A stretch of DNA of 64,000 nt, taken from Victivallales bacterium. Its GTDB lineage: Bacteria > Verrucomicrobiota > Lentisphaeria > Victivallales > UBA1829. The stretch is from contig JAEEQN010000004.1 in NCBI GenBank assembly GCA_016285345.1, forward strand, positions 39,858 to 103,857, read 5' to 3'. The notes under the pieces are model-generated. The model did not search any database. It saw nothing but the letters and a program-made list of their open reading frames with translations, and was not told the origin of the DNA. Of this stretch, positions 50,980 through 63,042 are shown in pieces. Both the position numbers and the translations under genes were made by a program. How positions within the stretch are numbered: position 1 is the stretch's first letter; the number at the start of each line of letters is the position of its first letter.

Positions 50980-52365
50980 TTACAGCGGTTGTTTCGCGCC
51001 GTTGTCGATCATGAACTTGCGGAGTTCGAGGTTTCCCCTGGCGAAGAAAAGCGGGGTGCGGCCGGCATTGTTCAGCTCATTGATGTTAAGTCCTTTCGCG
51101 AGGAGGTACTTGATGACATCAATGCCCCCGCCGTTCGCGGCATAGTGCATGGCGGTCCAGCCGCGAACGTCCTTGGCCGTGTAGTCCATCTTTTTGCTGA
51201 CCAGGTATTTGACTACATCCAGCTTATTATTTTTCGCGGCGTAGTGAAGTGCGGTTGCGCCAAAACCATCCCTGTCCTGTATGTCGGCGCCGTGTTCCAC
51301 AAGATATTTGACCGTGTCGAGGTTGCCGTTTTCCGCGGCGAAATGAAGCGCGGTTCTGCTGAAGATCATGTCCTGCGCCTTGATATCCGCACCGTTTTCG
51401 AGCAGGAACTGAACGGTGGCGCTGTCGCCGTTCTGCGCCGCGAAAAGAAGCGCGGTCATGCCGTCCACATTGGCCGCGTCGGTGAGGTCCTTGGGGAGGA
51501 GCTCAAGAGGAATATTGTAAATGTCTTCAAGAAACTCATCTTCCCTCTTTTTAGCAGATGAAGATTCTGAATCGTTGACGGCATCCGCATAACGTTCACC
51601 GTCGTCATCATCGTCCTCGTCATCATACTCGCTCTCTTCCTCCTCGTCATCCTGAAGTAATTCCGGAGTTTTCAGTCCAAGAGCTTTTTTCAGTCCCATG
51701 ATGCGATCTTCGTCGGTTTCGAAATAAAGCTTGTCCTGGCGGAGGCGCTGGTCTCTGAGGCTTTCGACGAGCGCCCAGTTGATGGCTTTGATGCTGGCTC
51801 CGTGTTCAAAAAGGAACTTGACTTCTTCCACGCCGGAATACTTCGCGGCGAAATGGAGAGGCGTATCTTTCTTTTTCGTAAGCGTGTTCGGATTGCTGCC
51901 GAGGTTGAGCAGGGATTCCAGAATTTTTTCGTTTCCGCTCATGGCGGCGTAATGGATGGCGGTACGGCCTTCCTTGTCGGGAAGGTTGACTTCCGCGCCG
52001 CGTTTAATGATTTCCTCGGCAATCTTTTGCTTTCCGTCCCGGCAAACGGCATGCAGGAGAGTCATGCCGTCCTGCTGCTTGATACCGTAGTCAGCGTTAT
52101 GGTCGAAAAGCCAGACAGCTTCTTCGAAGAACCCGTTTGTGGCGAGATACCATGTGAAAGCATCAGGGCAGAACGTGCAGTCGACTTTCCCATCGGATTC
52201 CTTTTCCGCGGCCATAACGGCACGAAGTTCCGCAATTTCCTGTTCGCCGAACGTATTGTGTTTTGCGAGGTTGTCGAATTTGTTCTGCGGGGTCAGTTGC
52301 GGCGTATCCGCGAGAAGAATTGACGCCGTAAACAGGATGCAAACCGAAAAGAAAGCTTTCAACAT
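50980..52365 (-). CDS. Exported ankyrin-repeat protein with acidic linker
   Basis: A 461-residue protein starting MLKAFFSVCILFTASILLAD (signal peptide; GGAG 8 bp upstream, 12 codons inside the ORF-track start). Two blocks of ankyrin repeats follow: about residues 90-220 (DGMTLLHAVCRDGKQKIAEE, EGRTAIHYAAMSGNEKILES, KDTPLHFAAKYSGVEEVKFL) and about 310-461 (DGMTALLFAAQNGDSATVQF, RTALHFAAENGNLDTVKYLV, GATALHYAAKNNKLDVVKYL, GWTAMHYAANGGGIDVIKYL). Between them lies a very acidic stretch (DDEEEESEYDDEDDDDD). It is periplasmic or secreted and probably binds proteins. Secreted ankyrin proteins are sometimes host-directed effectors, but nothing here proves that. It is AT-richer than its neighbours. Confidence 0.88.
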   Translation of the reverse strand: MLKAFFSVCILFTASILLADTPQLTPQNKFDNLAKHNTFGEQEIAELRAVMAAEKESDGKVDCTFCPDAFTWYLATNGFFEEAVWLFDHNADYGIKQQDGMTLLHAVCRDGKQKIAEEIIKRGAEVNLPDKEGRTAIHYAAMSGNEKILESLLNLGSNPNTLTKKKDTPLHFAAKYSGVEEVKFLFEHGASIKAINWALVESLRDQRLRQDKLYFETDEDRIMGLKKALGLKTPELLQDDEEEESEYDDEDDDDDGERYADAVNDSESSSAKKREDEFLEDIYNIPLELLPKDLTDAANVDGMTALLFAAQNGDSATVQFLLENGADIKAQDMIFSRTALHFAAENGNLDTVKYLVEHGADIQDRDGFGATALHYAAKNNKLDVVKYLVSKKMDYTAKDVRGWTAMHYAANGGGIDVIKYLLAKGLNINELNNAGRTPLFFARGNLELRKFMIDNGAKQPL

Positions 52366-52406
52366 ATTCAACACTCCAGTGTGATTTCGGGAAAGAGTCA
52401 TAATAT

Positions 52407-52434
52407 ATTATACATCGTATAGGAAAAAAATCAA
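52407..52434 (-). promoter_or_regulatory. Predicted promoter of the ankyrin gene
   Basis: Minus strand TTGATT, 16 bp, TATAAT, about 40 bp before the start codon; the -10 is a perfect consensus. Confidence 0.7.
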
Positions 52435-52581
52435 GCGCGAATCGGAAACTTCTATTGCTTCAAGGGAAAAAACTGTGTATTTTGCGGCAGACGGGAGCCG
52501 GCAGGGGGGAACATAAGCGCGAGTCAGGATGGCGGTCCGGCGAATATTCGTCAATTTCCCCGACTTTTGCGGGCGATGAAC

Positions 52582-52609
52582 TTGACTTTTCGTATTTTGG
52601 CATTAAATT
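52582..52609 (+). promoter_or_regulatory. Predicted promoter of the SurA/PpiD-like gene
   Basis: TTGACT, 16 bp, TAAATT with TTTCG after the -35; about 55 bp before the start. Confidence 0.55.
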
Positions 52610-52664
52610 AATGTTTTGTATTTTCATCTGAAACACTTTTGCACCAATAGAGGTCACGCAATCC

Positions 52665-54317
52665 ATGATCATTCAGAAAATGAACAACGTGCTGGTGAAG
52701 CACGGAAAAGTCACTTTTGCCATTTTTACCGCCGTCATCATCGTCTCGTTCGTGTGGTTCTTCACGCCGGGCGTGGACGGATCGCTGCTTTTCGGCGGGA
52801 ACGCCGGCATGGGCTCCCAGTACGGAGCCGTGCTCGGAAAGAAGGTCACCTACGGCGATGTGAGCAACGCCCGCCAGGTCGTTTCGATGGTCCGCGCCGC
52901 CACCTACGGCCTGTCCCCGAATCGCGTGCAGTCCCCGGACGAGGACGCCTCGTTTCAGGCCGCGCTGCTGATCAAGGCCGCAGACGTCCTGAACGTCCAG
53001 GCCAGCGACAAGGAAGTCGCCGACCTGATCCAGAGCCTGCCGGCGTTCATGAACGAGGACGGCAAGTTCTCGCAGGAACGCTACCTCAAATACAAAAACG
53101 ACTATCTGGCTCCCTCGGGACTCGGGTTCGCCGACCTCGAAGAAGCGGTCCGCACCATGATCCGTATGCAGAAGGTCCCGATGCTGACGTCCACCAACGT
53201 GATCGTGACGGACGACGAGGCGAAAACGGGGATCGAAAACCTGCTTCAGAAGATCACGTACCATATGGTCACGTTCGACCACGAGGCGTTCGAGGACCAG
53301 GTGAAGCTTGAAGATGCCGAGATCAAGGATTTCTACGCGGCCAATCCGAACCTTTTCCTGAGCGAACCGGAATCGGACGGCCTGCTCGCGTTCGTCGCCT
53401 ACACGGTGAAGAAGAACGAGCTCACGGACGACCAGATCAAGGATTACTATGAGGCTAACAAGGCCATCTTCACCAAGGCCGATGGCACGGAACAGGCTTT
53501 CGACGATGTGAAGGACGATATCCGCAAGGAGCTCGAGACCGTGGTCGAACGCGATGCGGCGGAAGAAGCCGGACGTGCATTCAATAAGTCGTTCCGCGAG
53601 GCCATCCGCGCGGACAAGGAAGCCTTCCAGGCCGATCCGCAGAAACTCTTCCGCGAAGAGGCGGAAAAGGCCGGATTGATAATCTCCGAGGTCAAGAACC
53701 TCACCGCCCAGACGGCGACCGACGAAGACCTCCATATCGACAGCAACCTTATCCACGCCGTCACGGAGCTGAAGAACGTTGGTTCCTACACCAATCTCCA
53801 GTTCGGCGAACATGGCGTGTCCATGTTCCTGATGACCGCCCGCCGTCCGGCCGTGGTCCAGCCGTTCGAAGATGTGAAGGAAGTCGCGCAGAAACGCCTT
53901 CTCGCCCAGCGTGAATACGCTTTGGCGGACGAAGCGGCCTCCCAGCTCGCGCTGAAGGCTCTGGATCTGAAGAACGCACCTGCCGAGATCGAAGAGCTTG
54001 TGAAGACTCTGAAGGGCACCTGGCATGCCGAGGTCACGCGGACCCGTTTCGAGATCGAGGGCAATCCCTATCTGCCGTGCACGAACGAGATCCTCACCAC
54101 CGACGTCGGCAAGCTTTCTTCCCCGGATAAGTCGTTCGGCGATCCCGCGTTCATCTTCGTGACCGCGCACATGCCCGCCACGGCGGAAGAGATCGCGGAA
54201 AAGAAAGAGACGCTCGCTCTCGAGCTGAAATACCGCAAGCAGGAAGTCGTGAGCCGCGGTCTTCAGGGCTGGGTCATCGAATCCGCCACGGTCGTCAACC
54301 GCCGGACACAGGAATAA
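52665..54317 (+). CDS. PpiD/SurA_N-type membrane-anchored folding factor
   Basis: A 550-residue protein with one N-terminal TM helix (VTFAIFTAVIIVSFVWFFTP, about 16-35) and a large periplasmic part. The SurA_N_3-like region (GAVLGKKVTYGDVSNARQVV, AALLIKAADVLNVQASDKEV) matches PpiD-type chaperones. A PPIC/parvulin domain is expected at about 300-420 but its usual active-site pattern is not clear, so isomerase activity is doubtful. Repeated helical segments follow (EVAQKRLLAQREYALADEAA). It probably assists folding of exported proteins at the SecYEG exit. AGAGG lies before the ATG; ispF follows 43 bp later. Confidence 0.8.
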   Translation: MIIQKMNNVLVKHGKVTFAIFTAVIIVSFVWFFTPGVDGSLLFGGNAGMGSQYGAVLGKKVTYGDVSNARQVVSMVRAATYGLSPNRVQSPDEDASFQAALLIKAADVLNVQASDKEVADLIQSLPAFMNEDGKFSQERYLKYKNDYLAPSGLGFADLEEAVRTMIRMQKVPMLTSTNVIVTDDEAKTGIENLLQKITYHMVTFDHEAFEDQVKLEDAEIKDFYAANPNLFLSEPESDGLLAFVAYTVKKNELTDDQIKDYYEANKAIFTKADGTEQAFDDVKDDIRKELETVVERDAAEEAGRAFNKSFREAIRADKEAFQADPQKLFREEAEKAGLIISEVKNLTAQTATDEDLHIDSNLIHAVTELKNVGSYTNLQFGEHGVSMFLMTARRPAVVQPFEDVKEVAQKRLLAQREYALADEAASQLALKALDLKNAPAEIEELVKTLKGTWHAEVTRTRFEIEGNPYLPCTNEILTTDVGKLSSPDKSFGDPAFIFVTAHMPATAEEIAEKKETLALELKYRKQEVVSRGLQGWVIESATVVNRRTQE

Positions 54318-54360
54318 TCCAGCTTCGTTTTTCCGCGGAAGCAAAGGAGACACGGATCCC

Positions 54361-54852
54361 ATGAAAGACATGCGAATCGGAATCGGCTACGACGTTCACC
54401 GTATGGCGCCGGAACGCGATTTGATGCTCTGCACCTGCCATATCCCGAACGAAACCGGACTCGACGGCCACAGCGACGCCGACGTCCCGGTCCACGCCCT
54501 GATCGATGCCATGCTCGGCGCGCTCGCCCTCGGCGACATCGGGCAGCACTTCCCGGACGACGATCCGCAGTATCTCGGAGCATCCGGCGAATCCCTGCTC
54601 AGAAAGACGCTCGCCCTGCCTGAATTCCAGGTGTGGCGGATCGGTAATGCCGACATCACGATCATCGCGCAGAAACCGAAGCTCGCCCCGTACGTCCCGA
54701 AGATGCGCGAGGCTCTCGCCGCGGTCCTCGGCATCGCCGTAGACCATGTCTCCATCAAGGCGAAAACCGCCGAGGGACTGGATTCCGTCGGGCACTGCCA
54801 GGCGATCGAGGCGCACGCCGCCGTGATCCTCTTCCCGAAGGAAGAAAACTGA
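54361..54852 (+). CDS. ispF: 2-C-methyl-D-erythritol 2,4-cyclodiphosphate synthase IspF
   Basis: The 163-residue MEP-pathway enzyme closes the cyclodiphosphate on the way to isoprenoids. Motifs: RIGIGYDVHRMAP (metal Asp and His), GLDGHSDADVPVHALIDAML (metal His), ALGDIGQHFPDDDPQY and the C-terminal KAKTAEGLDSVGHCQAIEAH. An insertion around LMLCTCHIPNET makes the early part slightly different from E. coli IspF (usual VPLvlgGv), including two Cys, but the length is normal. AAGGAG precedes the ATG. ispD is not adjacent. Confidence 0.96.
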   Translation: MKDMRIGIGYDVHRMAPERDLMLCTCHIPNETGLDGHSDADVPVHALIDAMLGALALGDIGQHFPDDDPQYLGASGESLLRKTLALPEFQVWRIGNADITIIAQKPKLAPYVPKMREALAAVLGIAVDHVSIKAKTAEGLDSVGHCQAIEAHAAVILFPKEEN

Positions 54853-54872
54853 TTTAGGAAAGGGCCGCCGTT

Positions 54873-56141
54873 ATGCTTGAAGGATTGGCCGGAAACAAAC
54901 TGAAGACGCTGGCGACGGCGTGTCTTGACGTGATCCGTCTAGCCTGGCAGGACCTTGAAGAAAAGGGCCTGCCCGCGGACAAGTTCCTTGCCGAATTTTT
55001 CCGCGCCAACCACAAATACGGCTCGCGCGACAGGCACGCCATCACAAGCAGCGTTTTCGCGTTCTTCCGCTGGAAGGGCTGCCTCGAAAAGCTTTTTGAT
55101 ATTGACAGGGAGAACATCCCCGGTCCCGCGCTCTCCGCGGCGCTCGCCGCCGACGATCCGTCCTGCCCCGTGTTCCCGTTCTGGTGCGACGTCGCGCCGG
55201 ACGTGCTGGCCGCGATGAAGGATCCCTTCGAACGCCTCCGCACGGTCACGAATACCGACATCGATATGGACGTGTACGACCTGGTTCCCGAGTGGATGCC
55301 GGATGAAGTGCCGGAGTCAAGCCGTCAGGCGTGGCTCGACGGCCTCACGTCCCATTCCCCGCTGTGGCTCCGGGCGCAGAATATTACTGCGACCGAACTT
55401 ATCCGCCGTCTTGCGTCTCAGGATATTCAGGCGGAACGCGGCTCCGAGGTCCTCGTGGACGCCGTGCGCGTGAAAACGCCGCATGCGCATCCGGACCAGG
55501 TGAAAGGCCTGATCGGCAATTTCGAGGTGCAGGATTATTCGTCCCAGTGCATCGTCTGGCCCGCCGATCCCATGCCGAAGGAAAAATGGTGGGACTGCTG
55601 CTGCGGCGCGGGCGGCAAGACGCTCCAGCTCGCGGCGATCGGCGGAAAAAAAGCTCAGATTTACGCCTCGGACATTCGTCAGGACGTGCTCGCTCAGTTG
55701 AAAAAACGCATGCTCGCGGCGAAATTCAAAAACATCATCATCACGACTCCGCTCGGCGGCGCGCTCGGCGAATACGACGGCGTGCTGGTCGATGCGCCGT
55801 GTTCCGCCTCGGGACGCTGGCGCCGCAACCCCGAAATGCGCTGGATTTTCAAGCAGGAAGATATTCAGAAGCTGACCAAGACGCAGTTCGCGATCCTGGA
55901 CAAGGCGGCGAATGCCGTCAAGCCCGGCGGCAAGCTCGTCTACGGCACCTGCTCCGTCTTCGACGCCGAGAACATGGGGCTGGTGAAACGTTTCCTTCAG
56001 GCGCGCCCCGATTTCAAGCTCAAACCGTTTAAGAATCCGCACGACGGCTCCCGGACCGACGGCACGCTCACGACTCTGCCCTGCCACGCCGACTGCGACT
56101 GCTCCTTCACCGCGCTCTTTGTCCGCAACGGTGGCAAATGA
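54873..56141 (+). CDS. RsmB/NSUN-family RNA m5C methyltransferase
   Basis: A 422-residue protein with an N-terminal NusB-like helical region (SRDRHAITSSVFAFFRWKG) and a SAM-dependent Rossmann domain: DCCCGAGGKTLQLAAIGGKK, ASDIRQDVLAQLKKRM, VLVDAPCSASGRWRRNPEMR (catalytic Cys region) and KLVYGTCSVFDAENM (second Cys). The two cysteines are the hallmark of RNA (cytosine-5) methyltransferases. The target is probably 16S rRNA C967 as for RsmB, but the sequence cannot decide between RsmB and RsmF. A short tail holds CHADCDCSFTALFVRNG. It overlaps the TatD gene by 4 bp. Confidence 0.88.
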   Translation: MLEGLAGNKLKTLATACLDVIRLAWQDLEEKGLPADKFLAEFFRANHKYGSRDRHAITSSVFAFFRWKGCLEKLFDIDRENIPGPALSAALAADDPSCPVFPFWCDVAPDVLAAMKDPFERLRTVTNTDIDMDVYDLVPEWMPDEVPESSRQAWLDGLTSHSPLWLRAQNITATELIRRLASQDIQAERGSEVLVDAVRVKTPHAHPDQVKGLIGNFEVQDYSSQCIVWPADPMPKEKWWDCCCGAGGKTLQLAAIGGKKAQIYASDIRQDVLAQLKKRMLAAKFKNIIITTPLGGALGEYDGVLVDAPCSASGRWRRNPEMRWIFKQEDIQKLTKTQFAILDKAANAVKPGGKLVYGTCSVFDAENMGLVKRFLQARPDFKLKPFKNPHDGSRTDGTLTTLPCHADCDCSFTALFVRNGGK

Positions 56142-56815
56142 GCTCGGCTCCGCTGAACGGCCCGACTGCGCCGGACGCGCACGCGCACGGCGTTCCCGGT
56201 GAAAACAACGGTGTGTTCCGTCTGTGGAACATCGGCGATCCTTCATGCTCTGTTCCTGAAAACCTTTTTTTTTCCGCCGGAATCCATCCGTGGGACGCTG
56301 GAAAGTATGAGCTTGCCTCGTTTGCTCCGCTCTTCGATTCGCCGCGCTGTCTGGCAATCGGCGAATGCGGCCTGGACCGCACCTCGGATGCCGCTCTGCC
56401 GCTCCAGATGAAGGTGTTTGAGGCGCAGATCGCGGAATCCGACCGGCGCGGCAAGCCGCTGATGATTCACTGCGTGCGGTGTTTCCCCGAACTCCTCCGC
56501 CTCAAATCCGCATTATCCGACGATGCGCCAGCCTGGGTGATCCACGGATTCCGCGGGACGAAACGCAAGGCGTTCGACCTGCTGGACGCGGGCTGTGTGC
56601 TGTCGTTCGGCGCGGGCCTGCTCCGCGACGCCGGAAACATGGAGTATTTCGCGGAGATCCCGCTCGACCGCATCCTGATCGAGACGGATGAATCGCCGGA
56701 GCTTTTCGACCGGATTCTGGCCGAGGCTGCCGCCATGCATCTGCTTTCTCCGTCCGAATTCGCCGCAATTGTTCGCACCAACTTCAAAAGGATATTCCGC
56801 CATGACCCCGTCTGA
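56138..56815 (+). CDS. TatD-family metal-dependent hydrolase
   Basis: A 225-residue TIM-barrel hydrolase. Metal-binding residues: DAHAHGVPG near the N-terminus, IGECGLDR (Glu), MIHCVR (His), VIHGFRG (His) and LIETDESPELF (Asp). Family members are 3'-5' exonucleases or related DNases. The protein is about 35 residues shorter than typical TatD (about 260), and the segment between the first HxH and AGIHPWD is unusually short, as in the compact TatD-like clade found in Bacteroidetes and relatives. It overlaps tcdA by 14 bp. Confidence 0.88.
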   Translation: MSSAPLNGPTAPDAHAHGVPGENNGVFRLWNIGDPSCSVPENLFFSAGIHPWDAGKYELASFAPLFDSPRCLAIGECGLDRTSDAALPLQMKVFEAQIAESDRRGKPLMIHCVRCFPELLRLKSALSDDAPAWVIHGFRGTKRKAFDLLDAGCVLSFGAGLLRDAGNMEYFAEIPLDRILIETDESPELFDRILAEAAAMHLLSPSEFAAIVRTNFKRIFRHDPV

Positions 56816-57527
56816 ACTTGATCCCGCCCCGGAATGGCTTGGGCGCATGCTCGCGCTCGAAGACGTTGCGACCGTCGAAAAGATACGGCGTTCGCAGGTG
56901 CTTTGCGTCGGCTTGGGCGGGGTAGGGGGGCTCGCGACTGAACTCGTCGCGCGGCTGGGCGTCGGCGCGATGACGATCGTGGACGGCGACGTGGTGGAGG
57001 CGACCAACATCAACCGTCAGATCCCCGCGCTCACGAGCACGGTCGGGCAGTCGAAGGCCGTTGTGATGGCCGACCGTCTCATGGATATCGATCCCAAGCT
57101 CAAATTGACCGTGATGGAGCGGTTCCTTTCGCCGGAAGACATGCCCGGCGTGCTCAATACCGGACGTTATACCTGCGTGCTGGACGCCATCGACTCCGTG
57201 CCGTCGAAGATCGCACTCCTCGCCGAGTGCGTCCGGCGCAGCATCCCCGTGGTCAGCGCCATGGGCGCGGGACTCCGTACCGATCCCGGCGCGATCCGCT
57301 GCGGCGACATCTCGGAAACGAGCGTGTGTCCGCTCGCGAAACTCGTCCGGAAGGGCCTCCGCGACCTCGGATTCGAGCACGGCGTGACGGCGGTTTATTC
57401 CACGGAGACGCCCCGCAAACCGAAGCTCGACGAGGCGGGGCATCCGCTGATCGGGACTGTTTCGTTCATGCCCGCGGCGTTCGCCGTGCAGTGCGCGGCG
57501 GCGGTGTACCGGATCCTTTCCAAATAA
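56802..57527 (+). CDS. tcdA: tRNA threonylcarbamoyladenosine dehydratase TcdA
   Basis: A 241-residue E1-like (ThiF/MoeB) enzyme; the ORF track begins 38 codons early inside the TatD gene. Motifs: CVGLGGVGGLATELVARLGV (nucleotide loop), TIVDGDVVEATNINRQIPA, DAIDSVPSKIAL and the TcdA-specific VVSAMGAGLRTDPGAIRCGD ... AVYSTETPRKP. It converts t6A37 of tRNA to the cyclic form using ATP. The usual partner CsdE/CsdL pathway is not visible, but TsaC is encoded at 24.9 kb. No ThiF-type catalytic Cys is required for this activity. Confidence 0.93.
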   Translation: MTPSELDPAPEWLGRMLALEDVATVEKIRRSQVLCVGLGGVGGLATELVARLGVGAMTIVDGDVVEATNINRQIPALTSTVGQSKAVVMADRLMDIDPKLKLTVMERFLSPEDMPGVLNTGRYTCVLDAIDSVPSKIALLAECVRRSIPVVSAMGAGLRTDPGAIRCGDISETSVCPLAKLVRKGLRDLGFEHGVTAVYSTETPRKPKLDEAGHPLIGTVSFMPAAFAVQCAAAVYRILSK

Positions 57528-57623
57528 CACGTTTTTCCAGCGTCATTCTCCGTTAAGAATCTTTTTTTCGTGCGTGGAACGCGGAATCGCGCGAAAAATA
57601 TAGAAAAATGGCGGAAAACGGGA

Positions 57624-57651
57624 TTGATTTTTCCGGAAACACTGCTATGTT
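57624..57651 (+). promoter_or_regulatory. Predicted promoter of the GH2 gene
   Basis: TTGATT, 16 bp, TATGTT with TTTCCGG after the -35; about 65 bp before the ATG. Confidence 0.55.
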
Positions 57652-57699
57652 TCAGGTAGGAAATTGTTTGAATTCACTCAACAACTTCATCAACCATAA

Positions 57700-61014
<3,315 letters not shown>

Positions 61015-61049
61015 GGCCTGAAGGTATTTCCCGAAAACAGGGAAACATG

Positions 61050-61080
61050 GCCCGGTACACGGAAAAACCGTGTGCCGGGC
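61050..61080 (+). terminator. Strong hairpin after the GH2 gene
   Basis: GCCCGGTACACGG pairs with CCGTGTGCCGGGC (one G-T wobble) around a five-A loop, 35 bp after the stop codon. It lacks a T-run, so it may act with RNA stability rather than intrinsic termination. Confidence 0.6.
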
Positions 61081-61205
61081 TTGCGCTGAGGTAAAGCGCG
61101 ACCTGCACCGCTGACGTTGCAACACATACTAACAGGAACAAGCTAAGGGGAGCGATTCCGCGGCATGCCGCTTTGCTCCCCCCAAAAAACACAAATGGAG
61201 AGAAT

Positions 61206-62120
61206 ATGTCTGAACACATGGAAGTCTTTATAGACGGCTTAAATCAGCTTCACTTCACAGGCGGTCTGGTGCGTCTGGATTTTATGTCGCTTCATCCTGA
61301 AGATGAAGGAACACCTTCGGAAAAAAAGACAAACCTGCGGGTGATTATGAATGCCCGGCAAACGGTTCAGCTGCGGGATTCGTTGAATACTTTTATTCAA
61401 AGATTGCAGGAGGCCAATGTGTTCCAGAATCAGGCGGCGGGCAATCGTGACGTCGGCCGGCGGAATGCCCGCAATGGCCGGTCATTGGAGGAGCGTTACA
61501 ATCCGGGAGTTTTTTCCGTTTCCAATATTGATGATGCAAAACGCATTATTCTGACAGACGAGGGGCGAGACGGTTCCGAGGATCGTTGGCGCAAAGAAAC
61601 CCCGGCACTGATTTCGCTTTTGAAAAATGAATGGAGACTGGGCGAGGGAACGACTGTGGTGGATTACGGATGCGGCATCGGGCGAATATCGAAAGAGCTA
61701 TGCAGGATGGGATGTCGGGTCGTCGGCGTCGATATATCGCCGGAAATGCGCAACCTGGCGGTCCAATATGTGAATGACGAGCGTTTTTCCGTAGTCACGC
61801 CCGAGGCTTTTGTCAATATGGTCAATCATGGGTTCTCCTGTGACTATGCATGCACGATTTGGGTTTTGCAGCATTGTTTGAAACCCACGGAGGACTTGGG
61901 ACATATAAAAAGAGCGCTGAAAAATGGCGGCGGACTGTTTGTGGTAAACAACAAATTCTCCAGGGCTGTCCCTGTGATCGACGGCGTATGGCAAAACGAC
62001 AACATAGACATATGGCGGATGTGCCGTGATAATCTGAGGGAAGTGCGTCTTCTGGATTTCCCCGATGGGATTGGCGTGGATGCCAGGTTTTATCAATGTG
62101 GTTTTTATCAGAAAAACTAA
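61206..62120 (+). CDS. SAM-dependent methyltransferase with N-terminal accessory domain; AT-richer than neighbours
   Basis: The 304-residue protein starts at 61206 (MSEHMEVFIDGLNQLHFTGG) with GGAG 5 bp upstream, 11 codons inside the ORF track. Residues about 1-85 form a small unidentified domain (LVRLDFMSLHPEDEGTPSEK, LRDSLNTFIQRLQEANVFQN), followed by a linker and a class I methyltransferase fold (VVDYGCGIGRISKELCRMGC, VVGVDISPEMRNLAVQYVND, CIWVLQHCLKPTEDLGHIKR-like TIWVLQHCLK). Codon use and base composition are visibly AT-richer than in the surrounding genes, suggesting recent arrival. The substrate is unknown. It is a single-gene unit with a perfect 12-bp terminator. Confidence 0.8.
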   Translation: MSEHMEVFIDGLNQLHFTGGLVRLDFMSLHPEDEGTPSEKKTNLRVIMNARQTVQLRDSLNTFIQRLQEANVFQNQAAGNRDVGRRNARNGRSLEERYNPGVFSVSNIDDAKRIILTDEGRDGSEDRWRKETPALISLLKNEWRLGEGTTVVDYGCGIGRISKELCRMGCRVVGVDISPEMRNLAVQYVNDERFSVVTPEAFVNMVNHGFSCDYACTIWVLQHCLKPTEDLGHIKRALKNGGGLFVVNNKFSRAVPVIDGVWQNDNIDIWRMCRDNLREVRLLDFPDGIGVDARFYQCGFYQKN

Positions 62121-62147
62121 TAATCCTAATACGAAGAAAACAAAAAT

Positions 62148-62190
62148 TGTCCTCCGCAATCGTGTTCGGTTGCGGAGGACATTGTCTTTT
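62148..62190. terminator. Terminator between convergent methyltransferase and GNAT genes
   Basis: TGTCCTCCGCAA pairs perfectly with TTGCGGAGGACA around a 10-nt loop and is followed by TTGTCTTTT; the other side is A-rich, so it can serve both strands. Confidence 0.88.
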
Positions 62191-62237
62191 CAGGAGAGAT
62201 GCGTCTGCGTTCGCTTTGCCGACGGGGCTGTTTGCGT

Positions 62238-62843
62238 TCAGTGGAGCTGCGTCGGGAGGACGTGTTTCTCGCGCGGGGTGAACCATATCTCGAACTGTTC
62301 CACCTCGGCGGGGTCGATCTGGTACGGATCGCTCTCCTGATAACGTCCGGCGAGGTCGGCGTCCGGGTCGAACCGGAGCAGCTGGAGCACGTCATAGAAA
62401 TTGCCGTCGCACGCCGCGATGCCCGCGTCCTGACCGGGCGTGAACCCGAACCGTCCGTAATAGGCGGGATCGCCGAAGATCACGATGCCGGGGTGTCCGG
62501 CGGCCTTCACGAGCGGGATCGTGTGGCGGATCAGGGCGGAGCCGATGCCGCGTTTCTGAATCGCGGGCGCGACGCCGACCGGGCCGAGCGTCGGGATCGG
62601 GATGCGCGAGCCGTCCGGTTTCTCAATGGCGCATAATGCGTACCAGATGCCGCCGACGGGCTGTTCGTCCAGCACGGCGATGAAGCTGAATTCCGGCAGA
62701 TACGACGGGTCCTGGCTGAGCTTGTGGATCAGGAGGTGTTCGCTCGCGCCGGGGCGGTAGACGTCCCAGAACGCGTCGCGGATCAGGTTCTCCATGGCGG
62801 GATGGTCGGCGGGCTCTTCGGGACGGATGATGAGATTTGTCAT
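62238..62843 (-). CDS. GNAT-family N-acetyltransferase
   Basis: A 201-residue acetyltransferase starting MTNLIIRPEEPADHPAMENL; the ORF track adds 22 unsupported residues. The acetyl-CoA site is LGPVGVAPAIQKRGIGSALI (V-x-P-x-x-Q-x-R-G-x-G pattern), followed by GIVIFGDPAYYGRFGFTPGQ, which places it in the YhbS-like group. These proteins acetylate small molecules or proteins; no substrate can be named. It faces the AT-rich methyltransferase across a shared terminator and has no obvious operon partner. Confidence 0.88.
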   Translation of the reverse strand: MTNLIIRPEEPADHPAMENLIRDAFWDVYRPGASEHLLIHKLSQDPSYLPEFSFIAVLDEQPVGGIWYALCAIEKPDGSRIPIPTLGPVGVAPAIQKRGIGSALIRHTIPLVKAAGHPGIVIFGDPAYYGRFGFTPGQDAGIAACDGNFYDVLQLLRFDPDADLAGRYQESDPYQIDPAEVEQFEIWFTPREKHVLPTQLH

Positions 62844-62964
62844 GGTATGATTTGACCTTTCAAAAACTCGCCTGCCAAAGTGAGGATAAATAACCTCAAC
62901 GCCGTACATGTGTTATACGGCGCATGAAACAATCGTTTGAGGAAGAAATGAGCGTGACGGACGC

Positions 62965-63017
62965 GGAGGGCAAGCCCTCCTCTGCGGTAGTTTCCGGCGC
63001 GTGCCGCGCTACGGAAC
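62965..63017. repeat. Diverged copy D of the palindromic repeat unit
   Basis: GGAGGGCAAGCCCTCC, a 9-bp spacer (TCTGCGGTA, cf. ACTGCGGCA) and a longer GTTTCCG...CGGAAC stem. Stem bases have changed on both sides, so pairing is retained. It lies in the non-coding gap between the GNAT and NifU-like genes. Confidence 0.6.
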
Positions 63018-63042
63018 CGGGGATGTGTGACGAATGCAGGGA

